From Comamonadaceae bacterium (GTDB lineage: Bacteria; Pseudomonadota; Gammaproteobacteria; Burkholderiales; Burkholderiaceae_C): a stretch of DNA of 39,263 nucleotides. A model generated the notes under the pieces. The model did not search any database. It worked only from the letters and a program-made list of their open reading frames with translations, and was not told the origin of the DNA. Positions 8,150 through 17,812 of the stretch are shown piece after piece. The first letter of the stretch is position 1. The number at the start of each line of letters is the position of its first letter. The stretch is taken from the NCBI GenBank assembly GCA_014190675.1, contig BJGT01000015.1:1-39263 (forward strand), in the 5' to 3' direction. Made by a program: the position numbers and the translations under genes.

Positions 8150-8416
8150 ATGATTGCATCCAGCATCAAAGCCGCTGTCGTCAAAGACAACGCACGTCAG
8201 GCCGGTGACACCGGCAGCCCCGAGGTTCAGGTTGCGTTGTTGACCGCACGCATCAACGAACTCAGCCCCCACTTCAAGATCCATGCCAAAGACCATCACG
8301 GTCGCCGTGGTCTGTTACGTATGGTGAGTCGCCGCCGCAAGCTGCTGGACTACCTCAAAGCCAAAGACGCGGACCGTTACACGGCGTTGATCGCCAAGCT
8401 TGGTCTTCGCAAGTAA
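8150..8416 (+). CDS. rpsO: 30S ribosomal protein S15
   Basis: An 88-residue S15, a primary 16S rRNA-binding protein of the 30S platform. Typical segments are [35 protein letters not shown] and the C-terminal [12 protein letters not shown]. The ATG at 8150 is supported by AGG about 8 bases upstream and by normal family length; the upstream extension of this frame is not coding. It precedes pnp, the conserved bacterial rpsO-pnp order. A hairpin with a short T tract follows it, so pnp may be partly uncoupled from rpsO. Confidence 0.98.
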   Translation: MIASSIKAAVVKDNARQAGDTGSPEVQVALLTARINELSPHFKIHAKDHHGRRGLLRMVSRRRKLLDYLKAKDADRYTALIAKLGLRK

Positions 8417-8440
8417 GCGGCCAATCCATCGAATGTTGAG

Positions 8441-8473
8441 CGCCTGAGTTAGCGAAGCTGCTCAGGCGTTTCT
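8441..8473 (+). terminator. Terminator between rpsO and pnp
   Basis: An 8-bp perfect stem, CGCCTGAG (8441-8448) with CTCAGGCG (8461-8468), encloses an inner AGC-GAA-GCT mini-stem and is followed by TTTCTTA. It lies 24 bases after the rpsO stop. In the rpsO-pnp operon of E. coli a terminator in the same place lets only part of transcription continue; the same is likely here. Confidence 0.7.
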
Positions 8474-8509
8474 TACTTCGGAGAAGGCGAAAACAGATCG
8501 AAGCTGTGT

Positions 8510-8555
8510 CATTCCAGAGAAATTTTGAGCCCCGGCCCCGGCTTTCTCTGGAATG
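8510..8555 (+). repeat. Long perfect stem in the pnp leader
   Basis: Arms CATTCCAGAGAAA (8510-8522) and TTTCTCTGGAATG (8543-8555) match over 13 bases and can extend by about 3 more pairs with one wobble, closing a 20-base GC-rich loop. It sits 80 bases before the pnp start. PNPase in E. coli represses itself through an RNase III-cut stem in its leader; this stem has the right place and length for such control. The function here is inferred. Confidence 0.65.
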
Positions 8556-8634
8556 GCATCGTTTTCTGTCAGGCCGTATCCGGGCTCGGGCGAGGTGGCC
8601 TGCACCTCCCGCATTGTGATCAGGAGATATGAAA

Positions 8635-10755
8635 ATGAGCATGTTCAATAAAGTGACTAAAACCTTCGCCTGGGGCCAAAACACGGTCACCATGGAAACC
8701 GGCGAAATAGCCCGACAAGCTGGCGGCGCTGTGCTGGTCAACATCGATGACACCGTTGTGCTGGCTACGGTGGTGGCCTCCAAAAGCGCCAAAGCCGGCC
8801 AAGACTTTTTCCCGCTGACTGTCGATTACCTTGAAAAAACCTATGCTGCGGGCAAGATTCCTGGCAGTTTTTTCAAACGCGAAGGCCGGCCCAGCGAATT
8901 TGAAACCCTGACCAGTCGCCTGATTGATCGGCCGATTCGCCCCTTGTTTCCCGAAGGTTTTTTCAATGAGGTGCAAGTGGTGATTCACACCCTGTCGCTC
9001 AACCCTGAAGTCGACGCTGATATTGCAGCGCTGATCGCCACCAGCGCGGCCTTGTCCATCAGTGGCATTCCGTTCACTGGGCCCATCGGTGCGGCCCGGG
9101 TCGGTTACATCAATGGCGAATATGTTCTCAACCCGGGCCAGACCGCACGCAAGAGTTCCATCATGGATCTGGTGGTGGCTGGCACTGAAACCGCTGTGCT
9201 GATGGTCGAGTCTGAAGCCCAGCAGCTCAGCGAAGAAATCATGCTCGGTGCTGTGGTCTTCGGCCATGAGCAGGGCAATATCGCCATCAACGCGATCCAT
9301 GACCTCGTGCGCGATGCCGGTAAACCGGCCTGGGATTGGGTGGCTCCGGCCAAAGACGAGCCACTGATCGCGCGGGTCACGGCGCTGGCAGAGGAGCGCT
9401 TGCGCGCTGCCTACCAAATTCGCAACAAACAGGCCCGCACCCACGCTTGCCGTGACGCCTATGCCCTGGTCATGGCTGACCTCAAGTCAGACGGCACCCC
9501 CTTTGACGGTGTCAAGGTGGAAGGCATGCTTTTTGACATCGAAGCCCGCATTGTTCGCAGCCAAATTCTGTCTGGTGAGCCGCGGATCGACGGCCGCGAC
9601 ACCCGTACGGTGCGCCCGATTGAAATTCGCAACGGCGTGCTGCCGCGCACCCACGGCTCAGCCCTGTTTACCCGTGGCGAAACTCAGGCTCTGGTGGTTA
9701 CCACGCTGGGCACCGAGCGCGACGCCCAGCGCATCGACGCCCTGGCCGGTGATTACGAAGACCGCTTCATGCTGCACTACAACATGCCTCCGTTCGCCAC
9801 GGGCGAAACCGGCCGCGTGGGCACTCCGAAACGCCGCGAAATCGGCCATGGCCGCCTGGCTAAGCGCGCCCTGGTGGCCTGCCTGCCCAGCAAAGAAGAT
9901 TTCCCCTACACCATGCGGGTGGTCAGCGAAATCACCGAATCCAACGGATCGTCGTCCATGGCTTCGGTCTGCGGCGGCTGCCTGTCTCTGATGGACGCGG
10001 GTGTGCCCATGAAAGCGCATGTGGCCGGCATCGCTATGGGCCTGATCAAAGACGGCAACCGTTTTGCCGTGCTGACCGACATTTTGGGCGACGAAGATCA
10101 CCTCGGCGACATGGACTTCAAAGTGGCTGGCACCACCAATGGCATCACTGCCTTGCAGATGGACATCAAGATTCAGGGGATAACCCGCGAGATCATGCAG
10201 GTGGCGCTGGCGCAGGCCAAGGAAGCGCGCATGCACATTCTGGGCAAGATGCAGGAGGCCATGAGCGAGGCCAAAACTGAGGTCTCCAACTTCGCGCCAC
10301 GGCTGTTCACCATGAAGATCAACCCCGACAAGATCCGCGACGTGATTGGCAAGGGCGGCTCTGTCATTCGTGCACTGACCGAAGAAACCGGTACCCAGAT
10401 CAATATCGAGGAAGACGGCACGATCACCATTGCATCGAGCGATCCGGCCAAGGCCGAAGAGGCCAAGCGCCGCATCGAGCAAATTACAGCGGAAGTCGAA
10501 ATCGGCAAAATCTATGAGGGCCCGATCACCAAAATTCTGGATTTCGGCGCCCTGGTCAATCTGCTGCCGGGTAAGGACGGCCTGCTGCACATCAGCCAGA
10601 TTGCCCACGAGCGGGTGGAGAAGGTCAGCGATTACTTGTCGGAAGGGCAAATCATCAAAGTCAAAGTGATGGAGACTGATGAGAAGGGTCGCATCAAGCT
10701 GTCCATGAAGGTCTTGCTTGATCGCCCGGCTCATAACGGTAACGAGCACGCCTGA
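8635..10755 (+). CDS. pnp: Polyribonucleotide nucleotidyltransferase (PNPase)
   Basis: A 706-residue PNPase, the phosphorolytic 3'-5' exoribonuclease of RNA decay. Domain order is RNase PH-1, a helical linker, RNase PH-2, then a KH domain with GKGG at about residue 571 and an S1 domain (about 620-690, [19 protein letters not shown]). The catalytic Asp segment [17 protein letters not shown] lies in the second PH domain. The ATG at 8635 was chosen over 8629 because AGGAG (8622-8626) is 8 bases from it and only 2 from the earlier one. The C-terminal tail after S1 is short, so a long RNase E-binding extension is absent. Confidence 0.97.
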   Translation: MSMFNKVTKTFAWGQNTVTMETGEIARQAGGAVLVNIDDTVVLATVVASKSAKAGQDFFPLTVDYLEKTYAAGKIPGSFFKREGRPSEFETLTSRLIDRPIRPLFPEGFFNEVQVVIHTLSLNPEVDADIAALIATSAALSISGIPFTGPIGAARVGYINGEYVLNPGQTARKSSIMDLVVAGTETAVLMVESEAQQLSEEIMLGAVVFGHEQGNIAINAIHDLVRDAGKPAWDWVAPAKDEPLIARVTALAEERLRAAYQIRNKQARTHACRDAYALVMADLKSDGTPFDGVKVEGMLFDIEARIVRSQILSGEPRIDGRDTRTVRPIEIRNGVLPRTHGSALFTRGETQALVVTTLGTERDAQRIDALAGDYEDRFMLHYNMPPFATGETGRVGTPKRREIGHGRLAKRALVACLPSKEDFPYTMRVVSEITESNGSSSMASVCGGCLSLMDAGVPMKAHVAGIAMGLIKDGNRFAVLTDILGDEDHLGDMDFKVAGTTNGITALQMDIKIQGITREIMQVALAQAKEARMHILGKMQEAMSEAKTEVSNFAPRLFTMKINPDKIRDVIGKGGSVIRALTEETGTQINIEEDGTITIASSDPAKAEEAKRRIEQITAEVEIGKIYEGPITKILDFGALVNLLPGKDGLLHISQIAHERVEKVSDYLSEGQIIKVKVMETDEKGRIKLSMKVLLDRPAHNGNEHA

Positions 10756-10821
10756 TGTCTGGACCGCTTGCCAGGCCTGGTTCAAAAGCGCCTGCTGATG
10801 TGCCAGTTTTAGGGCTTTGAC

Positions 10822-11823
10822 ATGGCTATGAGAGCGGTTGAAATCTCGGCGTTTGGCCCCCCTTCGGTGCTGCAGCTAGGGCAGCGGCCGCTGCCGGCGC
10901 CCGGGGCCGGGGAGTTGTTGATTCGGGTTTCTGCCAGCGGGGTCAATCGCCCCGACGTGTTACAGCGCACCGGCAACTACCCTGTGCCCCCCGGCGCCTC
11001 TGATATTCCGGGCTTGGAGGTGGCAGGTGTCATCGCAGATGGCGATTCGCTGGCGCTGGCGCGGGCCGGCCTGGCCATCGGTCAGCGCATCTGCGCCCTG
11101 GTGGCTGGTGGCGGCTATGCTGAGTACTGTGTGGCACCGATCGGACAGTGCTTGCCAGTGCCCGCTGGCCTGAGCGACATTGAGGCCGCCTCCTTGCCCG
11201 AAACCTTTTTCACCGTGTGGAGCAATGTGTTTGATCGCGCTCGCTTGCAAGCGGGGGAGAGCATCCTGATCCAAGGTGGCTCCAGCGGTATCGGCGTGAC
11301 CGCCATTCAAATGGCCAAGGCGTTTGGAGCCCAGGTTTTTGTGACTGCCGGCAGCACTGAAAAATGCCAGGCCTGCTTGGCCTTGGGAGCTGATCACGCC
11401 ATCAATTACCGCAGCCATGATTTCGCCCAGGAACTCATGCGATTGACTGACAACGCTGGCGTCGACATCATTTTGGATATGGTGGCGGGCGCCTACATCG
11501 CCAAGGAAGTACAGTGCCTGCGCGAAGATGGCCGCTTGGTCATGATTGCCGTGCAGGGCGGTGTCAAGAGTGAGTTCAACGCCGGCTTGGTGCTGCGCCG
11601 CCGCCTGACCATTACTGGCTCGACTTTACGACCTCGCCCGATTGCTTTCAAGACTGCGATTGCCCAAGCCTGTCGCGACCGGGTCTGGCCATTGATCGAG
11701 CAGGGGCGCATCAAGCCGGTCATTCACAGCCTCTTTGCTGCGGCCGATGCGGCGCAGGCCCACGAGCTCATGGAGTCCAACCAGCACATTGGAAAAATCA
11801 TGCTGACCTGGGGTGCGGCATGA
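10822..11823 (+). CDS. NAD(P)H quinone oxidoreductase, zeta-crystallin/PIG3 type
   Basis: A 333-residue medium-chain dehydrogenase/reductase without zinc ligands. The GroES-like N-terminal half includes SGVNRPDVLQRTGNYPVPPG, typical of the PIG3/TP53I3 branch. The nucleotide-binding half has GGSSGIGVTAIQMAKAFGA at about 151-169. These enzymes reduce quinones by one electron using NADPH. An AGGG precedes the ATG by 7 bases; a second ATG two codons later is also possible. Its TGA overlaps the tpiA ATG (ATGA), so the two are cotranslated. Confidence 0.88.
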   Translation: MAMRAVEISAFGPPSVLQLGQRPLPAPGAGELLIRVSASGVNRPDVLQRTGNYPVPPGASDIPGLEVAGVIADGDSLALARAGLAIGQRICALVAGGGYAEYCVAPIGQCLPVPAGLSDIEAASLPETFFTVWSNVFDRARLQAGESILIQGGSSGIGVTAIQMAKAFGAQVFVTAGSTEKCQACLALGADHAINYRSHDFAQELMRLTDNAGVDIILDMVAGAYIAKEVQCLREDGRLVMIAVQGGVKSEFNAGLVLRRRLTITGSTLRPRPIAFKTAIAQACRDRVWPLIEQGRIKPVIHSLFAAADAAQAHELMESNQHIGKIMLTWGAA

Positions 11824-12563
11824 AACAAAAATTGATCGCCGGCAACTGGAAGATGAACGGCAGCCTGTCTGCCAACGAGGCGCTGGTGCGCGCGGTGCTA
11901 GCCGGTGGGGCGACCGGTTGCCAAGTGGCGATGTGTGTGCCCTCGGTCTATTTTTTTCAAGTCCAGGCGCTGCTGGCCGGTAGCGGCATATGGCTTGGTG
12001 CCCAAGATGTGTCGGCGCATGAACAAGGCGCCTACACCGGGGAGGTATCGGCTGCCATGCTGCGTGATTTAGGCGTGCGCTGCTGCATTGTTGGGCATTC
12101 TGAGCGCCGGCAACACCATGCAGAGAGCGACGCCCTGGTTGCTATGAAAGCGAAGCAGGTCCTGGCCGCCGGCATCACACCTATTGTTTGCCTCGGGGAA
12201 ACCCTGGCTGAGCGCGAGGCCGGTATCACAGCAGATGTGGTGCGGCGCCAGTTGGCAGCGGTGATACATCTCAATGGGCACTGCATCAGCGAGATCGTGC
12301 TGGCCTATGAGCCGGTCTGGGCGATTGGCACTGGTAAGACCGCCAGCCCCGAGCAGGCCCAACAGGTGCATGCGCTGTTGCGCGCCCAGTTGAGGGCTGC
12401 CACGGTGCAGGCTGACCGGGTGTCGATTGTTTATGGCGGCAGCATGAACGCTGCCAATGCAGCCCGCCTGCTGGCCCAGCCTGACATTGATGGCGGCCTG
12501 GTCGGGGGAGCCTCGCTCAAGGCAGTAGATTTTTTATCCATTGTTGCTGCCGCCCGGCCTTGA
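11820..12563 (+). CDS. tpiA: Triose-phosphate isomerase
   Basis: A 247-residue TIM-barrel enzyme interconverting dihydroxyacetone phosphate and glyceraldehyde 3-phosphate. The catalytic set is present: N9 and K11 in AGNWKMNG, H93 in VGHSERR and E164 in YEPVWAIGTG, plus the phosphate-binding YGGSMNAANA and GGLVGGASL loops. The start overlaps the stop of the quinone oxidoreductase. secG follows after 34 bases, an order common in proteobacteria. Confidence 0.97.
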   Translation: MKQKLIAGNWKMNGSLSANEALVRAVLAGGATGCQVAMCVPSVYFFQVQALLAGSGIWLGAQDVSAHEQGAYTGEVSAAMLRDLGVRCCIVGHSERRQHHAESDALVAMKAKQVLAAGITPIVCLGETLAEREAGITADVVRRQLAAVIHLNGHCISEIVLAYEPVWAIGTGKTASPEQAQQVHALLRAQLRAATVQADRVSIVYGGSMNAANAARLLAQPDIDGGLVGGASLKAVDFLSIVAAARP

Positions 12564-12597
12564 TGGGCCGGCAGTCATTTCTTATTCGGAGTAAACC

Positions 12598-12951
12598 ATG
12601 ACGGTTATGTTGACGATTCTCCTGGCAGTTCAAATGTTGTCAGCGGTGGCCATGATGGGCCTGATCCTGATACAGCATGGCAAGGGCGCAGACATGGGGG
12701 CAGCGTTTGGCAGTGGCGGCTCTGGCAGTCTTTTTGGCGCCACGGGCAGCGCCAACTTTCTATCCCGTACCACCGCCGTGTTAGCCACGCTGTTTTTTGT
12801 CTGCACGCTGCTGCTGGCCTACTTTGGTATGGCACGGACTGAAGCGCCATCGGGCAGTGTGCTGCAGGGCGTGACGGTGAGCACGCCTGCTACAGCTGCC
12901 TCGGCGCCGACGGTGCCGGCTTCTGGTGCGGCTCAAATTCCAGCCAATTAA
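12598..12951 (+). CDS. secG: Preprotein translocase subunit SecG
   Basis: A 117-residue inner-membrane protein of the SecYEG channel. It has two hydrophobic helices (about 2-22 and 56-76) separated by the conserved HGKGADMGAAFGSGGSGSLFG loop, then a low-complexity Ala/Thr/Pro tail. A GGAG site lies about 7 bases before the ATG. It ends the tpiA-secG unit, closed by a strong terminator at 12974-12996. Confidence 0.95.
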   Translation: MTVMLTILLAVQMLSAVAMMGLILIQHGKGADMGAAFGSGGSGSLFGATGSANFLSRTTAVLATLFFVCTLLLAYFGMARTEAPSGSVLQGVTVSTPATAASAPTVPASGAAQIPAN

Positions 12952-12973
12952 GGTGGTTTGAAAATGCCCACAC

Positions 12974-12996
12974 ACACCGGGAAAACCCGGTGTTTT
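12974..12996 (+). terminator. Intrinsic terminator after secG
   Basis: A perfect 8-bp stem, ACACCGGG (12974-12981) and CCCGGTGT (12986-12993), with an AAAA loop is followed by T12994-T12996 (four Ts counting the last stem base). It lies 22 bases after the secG stop and separates that unit from the tRNA and complex I operon. Confidence 0.85.
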
Positions 12997-13072
12997 CGGG
13001 GTAGACTCAGTGAGTTCCTGAAAAGCGATATCGCCTCTGGCGCGCCTCATGCAATTCGGGTCATTGAAAGCC

Positions 13073-13157
13073 GCCGTCGTGGTGAAATTGGTAGACACGC
13101 TATCTTGAGGGGGTAGTGGCGAAAGCTGTGCGAGTTCGAGTCTCGCCGACGGCACCA
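13073..13157 (+). tRNA. tRNA-Leu, anticodon GAG
   Basis: An 85-base class II tRNA. The acceptor arms GCCGTCG (13073-13079) and CGACGGC (13147-13153) pair perfectly, followed by discriminator A and an encoded CCA (13155-13157). The anticodon stem is 13100-13104 with 13112-13116, with loop TTGAGGG; the anticodon GAG is 13107-13109 and reads CUC/CUU. A long variable arm follows, and the T-arm has GTTCGAG. Nothing resembling a terminator stands between it and nuoA (57 bases), so it may share a transcript with the complex I operon. No clear promoter was found upstream. Confidence 0.96.
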
Positions 13158-13214
13158 ACAAAAGGCCCACTGCGCTGTAGCGCAACTTGCATCTAACTTG
13201 ATCAGCTGTTCTGC

Positions 13215-13574
13215 ATGAATCTTGACCAGTATTTGCCCGTTCTCCTGTTCATACTGGTCGGTATCGGGGTCGGTATCTTGCCCCAGGTTTTGGGTTATCT
13301 GCTGGGCCCAAACCGGCCTGACCCGGCCAAGAATTCCCCCTACGAATGCGGCTTTGAAGCCTTTGAAGATGCGCGCATGAAGTTCGATGTGCGCTACTAC
13401 CTGGTGGCCATTCTGTTTATTTTGTTCGACCTAGAAATTGCCTTTTTGTTTCCCTGGGCGGTATCGCTCAAAGAGATTGGCAGCCTGGGTTTCTGGTCTG
13501 TGATGGTGTTTTTGAGTGTACTGGTCGTGGGCTTTGTCTACGAGTGGAAAAAAGGCGCCCTGGACTGGGAATAA
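13215..13574 (+). CDS. nuoA: NADH-quinone oxidoreductase subunit A
   Basis: A 119-residue, three-helix membrane subunit of complex I. The conserved loop [23 protein letters not shown] lies between helices 1 and 2; this loop changes accessibility as the enzyme becomes active. The acidic helix [15 protein letters not shown] is also typical. No clear Shine-Dalgarno sequence precedes the ATG. It is the first gene of a complete 14-gene nuo operon and lies 57 bases after tRNA-Leu. Confidence 0.96.
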   Translation: MNLDQYLPVLLFILVGIGVGILPQVLGYLLGPNRPDPAKNSPYECGFEAFEDARMKFDVRYYLVAILFILFDLEIAFLFPWAVSLKEIGSLGFWSVMVFLSVLVVGFVYEWKKGALDWE

Positions 13575-13588
13575 GCGAGGACCATGCA

Positions 13589-14068
13589 ATGATCGAAGGC
13601 GTACTCAAGGAAGGCTTTGTCACCACCAGTTACGACTCAGTGATGAACTGGGCCAAGACCGGCTCGGTCTGGCCCATGACCTTCGGCCTGGCCTGTTGTG
13701 CGGTTGAGATGATGCACGCCGCCGCCGCGCGTTATGACATCAGCCGCTTCGGCGCAGAAGTGTTTCGCGCCAGCCCGCGCCAGTCGGACCTGATGATTGT
13801 CGCTGGCACTCTGTGCAACAAGATGGCGCCAGCCCTGCGCAAGGTCTACGACCAAATGTCCGAGCCGCGCTGGGTGATCAGCATGGGTTCCTGTGCCAAC
13901 GGTGGCGGCTACTACCATTACAGTTATTCGGTGGTACGGGGCTGCGACCGCATCGTGCCAGTCGATGTCTATGTGCCAGGTTGTCCGCCCACTGCTGAGG
14001 CTTTGTTGTACGGCATCATGCAGTTGCAGCAAAAAATTCGCCGTACTCAGACCATTGCCAGAGCCTGA
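13589..14068 (+). CDS. nuoB: NADH-quinone oxidoreductase subunit B
   Basis: A 159-residue peripheral-arm subunit that holds cluster N2, the last iron-sulfur cluster before quinone. The four ligands are visible: tandem C36-C37 ([10 protein letters not shown]), C102 ([10 protein letters not shown]) and C132 ([11 protein letters not shown]). The start at 13589 is preceded by GCGAGG and gives the usual N-terminus [14 protein letters not shown]; the longer frame overlapping nuoA is not likely. Confidence 0.97.
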   Translation: MIEGVLKEGFVTTSYDSVMNWAKTGSVWPMTFGLACCAVEMMHAAAARYDISRFGAEVFRASPRQSDLMIVAGTLCNKMAPALRKVYDQMSEPRWVISMGSCANGGGYYHYSYSVVRGCDRIVPVDVYVPGCPPTAEALLYGIMQLQQKIRRTQTIARA

Positions 14069-14076
14069 GGACCGCA

Positions 14077-14685
14077 ATGACTGTTTATGCCGTGAATCCG
14101 GAGGACTTGCAGGCGGTGCTGGTGGCAACGCTGGGCGAACAGGTTTTGCATATCGCAATCTCCCGGGCTGAGCTTTGTTTGGACGTGCGGGCTGCTGATC
14201 TGCTTGAGGTTGCCCAGACGCTGCGCGATGCACCAGGTTGCCAGTTCGAACAACTGATGGATTTGTGTGGTGTAGATTATTCTGATTACAAAGGGCAGGG
14301 CCGTGACGGTCCGCGTTTTGGTGTGGTGCTGCACCTGCTCTCTGTGAGTTTGAACCAGCGCCTGCGACTTCGAGTAGCCGCCCCTGATGATGCGCTGCCC
14401 ATGCTGCCCTCTGTGACGCCGGTCTGGAACTCGGCCAACTGGTTCGAGCGCGAGGCCTTTGACCTCTTTGGCATCGTGTTTGAGGGACACAATGATTTGC
14501 GCCGCATCCTGACAGACTACGGCTTTATCGGGCATCCGTTTCGCAAAGATTTTCCCTTAAGCGGCCATGTCGAGATGCGCTACGACGCAGAGAACCGGCG
14601 CGTCATTTACCAACCCGTCACCATTGAGCCGCGCGAGATCACGCCGCGCATCATTCGGGAAGACAATTACGGTGGCCTGCACTAG
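14077..14685 (+). CDS. nuoC: NADH-quinone oxidoreductase subunit C
   Basis: A 202-residue 30-kDa subunit of the peripheral arm that scaffolds NuoD and NuoB. The family signature is present: [31 protein letters not shown], then [12 protein letters not shown]. It is a separate protein from NuoD, unlike the fused NuoCD of E. coli. It starts 8 bases after nuoB. Confidence 0.96.
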   Translation: MTVYAVNPEDLQAVLVATLGEQVLHIAISRAELCLDVRAADLLEVAQTLRDAPGCQFEQLMDLCGVDYSDYKGQGRDGPRFGVVLHLLSVSLNQRLRLRVAAPDDALPMLPSVTPVWNSANWFEREAFDLFGIVFEGHNDLRRILTDYGFIGHPFRKDFPLSGHVEMRYDAENRRVIYQPVTIEPREITPRIIREDNYGGLH

Positions 14686-14697
14686 GCCACATGCGGC

Positions 14698-15951
14698 ATG
14701 GCTGACATCAAGAATTACACCCTGAATTTCGGGCCCCAGCACCCGGCAGCGCATGGCGTGCTGCGCTTGGTGCTTGAGCTCGATGGCGAGGTGATCCAGC
14801 GGGCCGACCCGCACATCGGCTTGTTGCACCGGGCGACCGAAAAACTCGCCGAGAGCAAGACTTTCATTCAGTCCCTGCCTTACATGGACCGGCTGGATTA
14901 TGTGTCGATGATGTGCAATGAACACGCCTACTGCCTGGCCATTGAAAAGCTGCTGGGCATCGAGGTTCCGCTGCGTGCCCAGTACATCCGCGTGATGTTT
15001 TCCGAGATCACCCGACTGCTTAACCATCTGATGTGGCTGGGTTCGCACGGCAATGATTGCGGCAGCTCGACTATCCTGATCTACACCTTTCGCGAACGCG
15101 AAGACCTGTTTGACATGTATGAAGCCGTCAGTGGCGCGCGCATGCATGCGGCCTATTTCCGTCCGGGCGGGGTTTACCGCGACCTGCCCGACACCATGCC
15201 GCAGTACCAGGCCAACAAAATTCGTAATGCCAGGGGTATTGCTCAGCTCAACAGCAACCGGCAGGGGTCGTTGCTGGATTTCATCGACGACTTCACCCAG
15301 CGTTTTCCAAATCACTTGGGCGAGTACCACACGCTGCTTACTGATAATCGCATCTGGAAGCAGCGAACCGTGGGCATTGGGGTGGTGAGCCCCGAGCGGG
15401 CTCTCAATATGGGCTTTAGCGGGCCGATGCTGCGTGGCTCTGGTGTGGCATGGGATCTGCGGAAAAAGCAGCCCTACGAGGTGTATGGTCTGATGGACTT
15501 CGATATTCCGGTGGGTGCCACCGGCGACTGCTATGACCGCTATCTGGTGCGCATGGAGGAGATGAAGCAGTCCAATCACATCATTAAGCAGTGTGTGGCT
15601 TGGCTGCGGTCCAACCCGGGTCCGGTGATCACCGACAACCACAAGGTGGCAGCGCCTCAGCGCGAGTCCATGAAGTCGAACATGGAGGGCCTGATTCATC
15701 ATTTCAAGCTGTTCACCGAAGGCTTCCATGTCCCCGAGGGCGAAGCCTATGCCGCAGTCGAACACCCCAAGGGGGAGTTTGGCATTTACTTGATCAGCGA
15801 TGGTGCCAACAAGCCCTACCGACTCAAAATCCGTCCGCCCGGCTATGTGCATTTGGCCGCGCTCAACGAGATGGCTGGCGGGCACATGATCGCCGATGCA
15901 GTGGCGGTTATTGGCACCATGGACATCGTGTTTGGAGAAATTGACCGATGA
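14698..15951 (+). CDS. nuoD: NADH-quinone oxidoreductase subunit D
   Basis: A 417-residue 49-kDa subunit that forms the quinone-binding cavity with NuoB. It has [13 protein letters not shown] near the N-terminus (the His that faces quinone), the helix around [17 protein letters not shown] containing the conserved Tyr, and DPHIGLLHR. It is related to the large subunit of NiFe hydrogenases but lacks their nickel-ligand cysteine pairs. The stop overlaps the nuoE start by four bases (ATGA at 15948). Confidence 0.97.
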   Translation: MADIKNYTLNFGPQHPAAHGVLRLVLELDGEVIQRADPHIGLLHRATEKLAESKTFIQSLPYMDRLDYVSMMCNEHAYCLAIEKLLGIEVPLRAQYIRVMFSEITRLLNHLMWLGSHGNDCGSSTILIYTFREREDLFDMYEAVSGARMHAAYFRPGGVYRDLPDTMPQYQANKIRNARGIAQLNSNRQGSLLDFIDDFTQRFPNHLGEYHTLLTDNRIWKQRTVGIGVVSPERALNMGFSGPMLRGSGVAWDLRKKQPYEVYGLMDFDIPVGATGDCYDRYLVRMEEMKQSNHIIKQCVAWLRSNPGPVITDNHKVAAPQRESMKSNMEGLIHHFKLFTEGFHVPEGEAYAAVEHPKGEFGIYLISDGANKPYRLKIRPPGYVHLAALNEMAGGHMIADAVAVIGTMDIVFGEIDR

Positions 15952-16448
15952 GTGATTCCGGTTTGTCGGATGCCGCGCTGAGCCAATTTGGGACCGAGGT
16001 TGCCAAGTACCCAGCCGATCAAAAACAGTCTGCGGTCATGGCCTGTCTGGCGATCGTGCAGCACGAGCTCGGCTACATCAGCCCGCCAAGCGAGCGCATC
16101 GTCGCAGACTACCTGGGCATGGCGCCCATGGCAGTGCGCGAGATCACCACTTTTTACAATATGTACAACCAGCAGCCAGTGGGCAAGTACAAGCTCAATG
16201 TCTGCACCAACCTGCCCTGCCAGTTACGCAGCGGTGGCCAGGCGTTGCGCTATCTTGAGCAAAATCTTGGCGTGCGCATGGGCGAGACCACGCCCGACGG
16301 CCTGTTCACCCTGCAGCAGGCGGAATGTCTGGGCGCGTGTGCCGACGCACCAGTGCTCTTGGTTAACGACCGCAGCATGTGCAGTTTTATGAGCAATGAC
16401 AAAATTGACGAGCTGCTCGACGGCTTGCGGGCGCTGGAGCAAGCATGA
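15948..16448 (+). CDS. nuoE: NADH-quinone oxidoreductase subunit E
   Basis: A 166-residue 24-kDa subunit with a thioredoxin-like [2Fe-2S] domain (cluster N1a). The ligands are C86 and C91 (CTNLPC) and C127 and C131 (CLGAC). The N-terminal helical bundle includes the [16 protein letters not shown] segment. It is part of the NADH-oxidising module with NuoF and NuoG. Both ends overlap neighbours by four bases, so D, E and F should be translated together. Confidence 0.97.
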   Translation: MSDSGLSDAALSQFGTEVAKYPADQKQSAVMACLAIVQHELGYISPPSERIVADYLGMAPMAVREITTFYNMYNQQPVGKYKLNVCTNLPCQLRSGGQALRYLEQNLGVRMGETTPDGLFTLQQAECLGACADAPVLLVNDRSMCSFMSNDKIDELLDGLRALEQA

Positions 16449-17800
16449 TCAACACTGAGGCCCTGTTGGCCCGATTTCAGGCAAGCGGCGCTGAGTCCTG
16501 CTTCCATGACCGCCACATCAATCCGCAAATTTATGCCGGCCTCAATGGCCGCAACTGGCGTTTGGCCGATTACCAGGCCCGTGGTGGGTATGCCGCTTTG
16601 CGCACCATCCTTGGCCTGGATGGCTCCGAAGGTTTGACACAGGACCAGGTGATTGCCACGGTCAAGGAGTCGGCATTGCGGGGCCGCGGCGGCGCGGGCT
16701 TTCCAACTGGCTTGAAGTGGAGCTTCATGCCGCGCAAATTTCCAGGTCAAAAATACCTGGTTTGTAATTCTGACGAGGGCGAGCCCGGCACCTGCAAAGA
16801 CCGCGATATCCTGCAGTTCAATCCGCACATTGTCATTGAGGGCATGATCATCGCTGGCTACGCGATGGGCATTTCAGTCGGCTACAACTACATCCATGGT
16901 GAAATCTTTAAAACTTACGAGCGTTTTGAAGAGGCCCTGAACGAAGCCCGCGCTGCCGGCCTGCTAGGCAACAACATTCTGGGCAGCAGTTTTAGTTTTC
17001 AGTTGCATGCCACACACGGCTTCGGTGCCTATATTTGCGGCGAAGAAACCGCGCTGCTCGAATCACTCGAAGGCAAAAAAGGCCAGCCGCGCTTCAAGCC
17101 ACCGTTTCCGGCCAGTTACGGCCTGTATGGCAAACCTACAACCATCAACAATACCGAAACCTTTGCTGCGGTGCCCTGGATCATTCGCAACGGCGGGGCG
17201 GCCTATCTGCAATGTGGCAAGCCCAACAACGGCGGCACCAAAATCTATTCGGTCAGCGGTGATGTTGAATTGCCGGGCAATTACGAGGTGCCCATGGGCA
17301 CGCCGTTTGCCAAGTTGCTTGAAATCGCAGGTGGTGTGCGCCAGGGGCGCCAACTCAAGGCGGTGATCCCCGGCGGCTCATCGGCGCCGATATTGCCGGG
17401 CGATGTGATGATGGACATCACCATGGACTATGACGCCATCGCCAAGGCCGGCTCCATGCTGGGTTCGGGCGCGGTGATTGTGCTGGACGATTCGCGCTGC
17501 ATGGTCAAAAGCCTGCAGCGCCTGAGCTACTTCTACATGCACGAGTCTTGCGGCCAGTGCACCCCCTGCCGCGAGGGAACGGGCTGGCTGTCGCGCATGG
17601 TCGACCGAATCGAGACCGGTCACGGCCGGCCGGCCGACATGGATTTGCTGAACTCGGTAGCCGACAACATTCAGGGGCGCACCATTTGCGCCCTGGGCGA
17701 TGCCGCCGCCATGCCGGTGCGCGCCATGATCAAGCACTACCGACACGAGTTCGAATACCACGTAGAGCACAAGACCTGCATGGTCCCGGCCTACCTTTGA
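16445..17800 (+). CDS. nuoF: NADH-quinone oxidoreductase subunit F
   Basis: A 451-residue 51-kDa subunit that binds NADH and FMN and holds cluster N3. The glycine-rich FMN/NADH region is [13 protein letters not shown] at about 80-92. The conserved [15 protein letters not shown] follows. The N3 ligands are C369, C372, C375 (CGQCTPC) and C415 (ICALGD). The length is normal. nuoG follows after 12 bases. Confidence 0.97.
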   Translation: MINTEALLARFQASGAESCFHDRHINPQIYAGLNGRNWRLADYQARGGYAALRTILGLDGSEGLTQDQVIATVKESALRGRGGAGFPTGLKWSFMPRKFPGQKYLVCNSDEGEPGTCKDRDILQFNPHIVIEGMIIAGYAMGISVGYNYIHGEIFKTYERFEEALNEARAAGLLGNNILGSSFSFQLHATHGFGAYICGEETALLESLEGKKGQPRFKPPFPASYGLYGKPTTINNTETFAAVPWIIRNGGAAYLQCGKPNNGGTKIYSVSGDVELPGNYEVPMGTPFAKLLEIAGGVRQGRQLKAVIPGGSSAPILPGDVMMDITMDYDAIAKAGSMLGSGAVIVLDDSRCMVKSLQRLSYFYMHESCGQCTPCREGTGWLSRMVDRIETGHGRPADMDLLNSVADNIQGRTICALGDAAAMPVRAMIKHYRHEFEYHVEHKTCMVPAYL

Positions 17801-17812
17801 GCGAGCGCTGCA

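Noticed and set aside
9658-10785. A 375-codon open frame on the minus strand over pnp
   Set aside because: Antisense to conserved PNPase catalytic and KH regions; no independent coding support.
14557-15885. A 442-codon open frame on the minus strand over nuoD
   Set aside because: It lies antisense to an unmistakable nuoD, has no recognisable domain, and such long antisense frames are expected in high-GC genes with this codon use.
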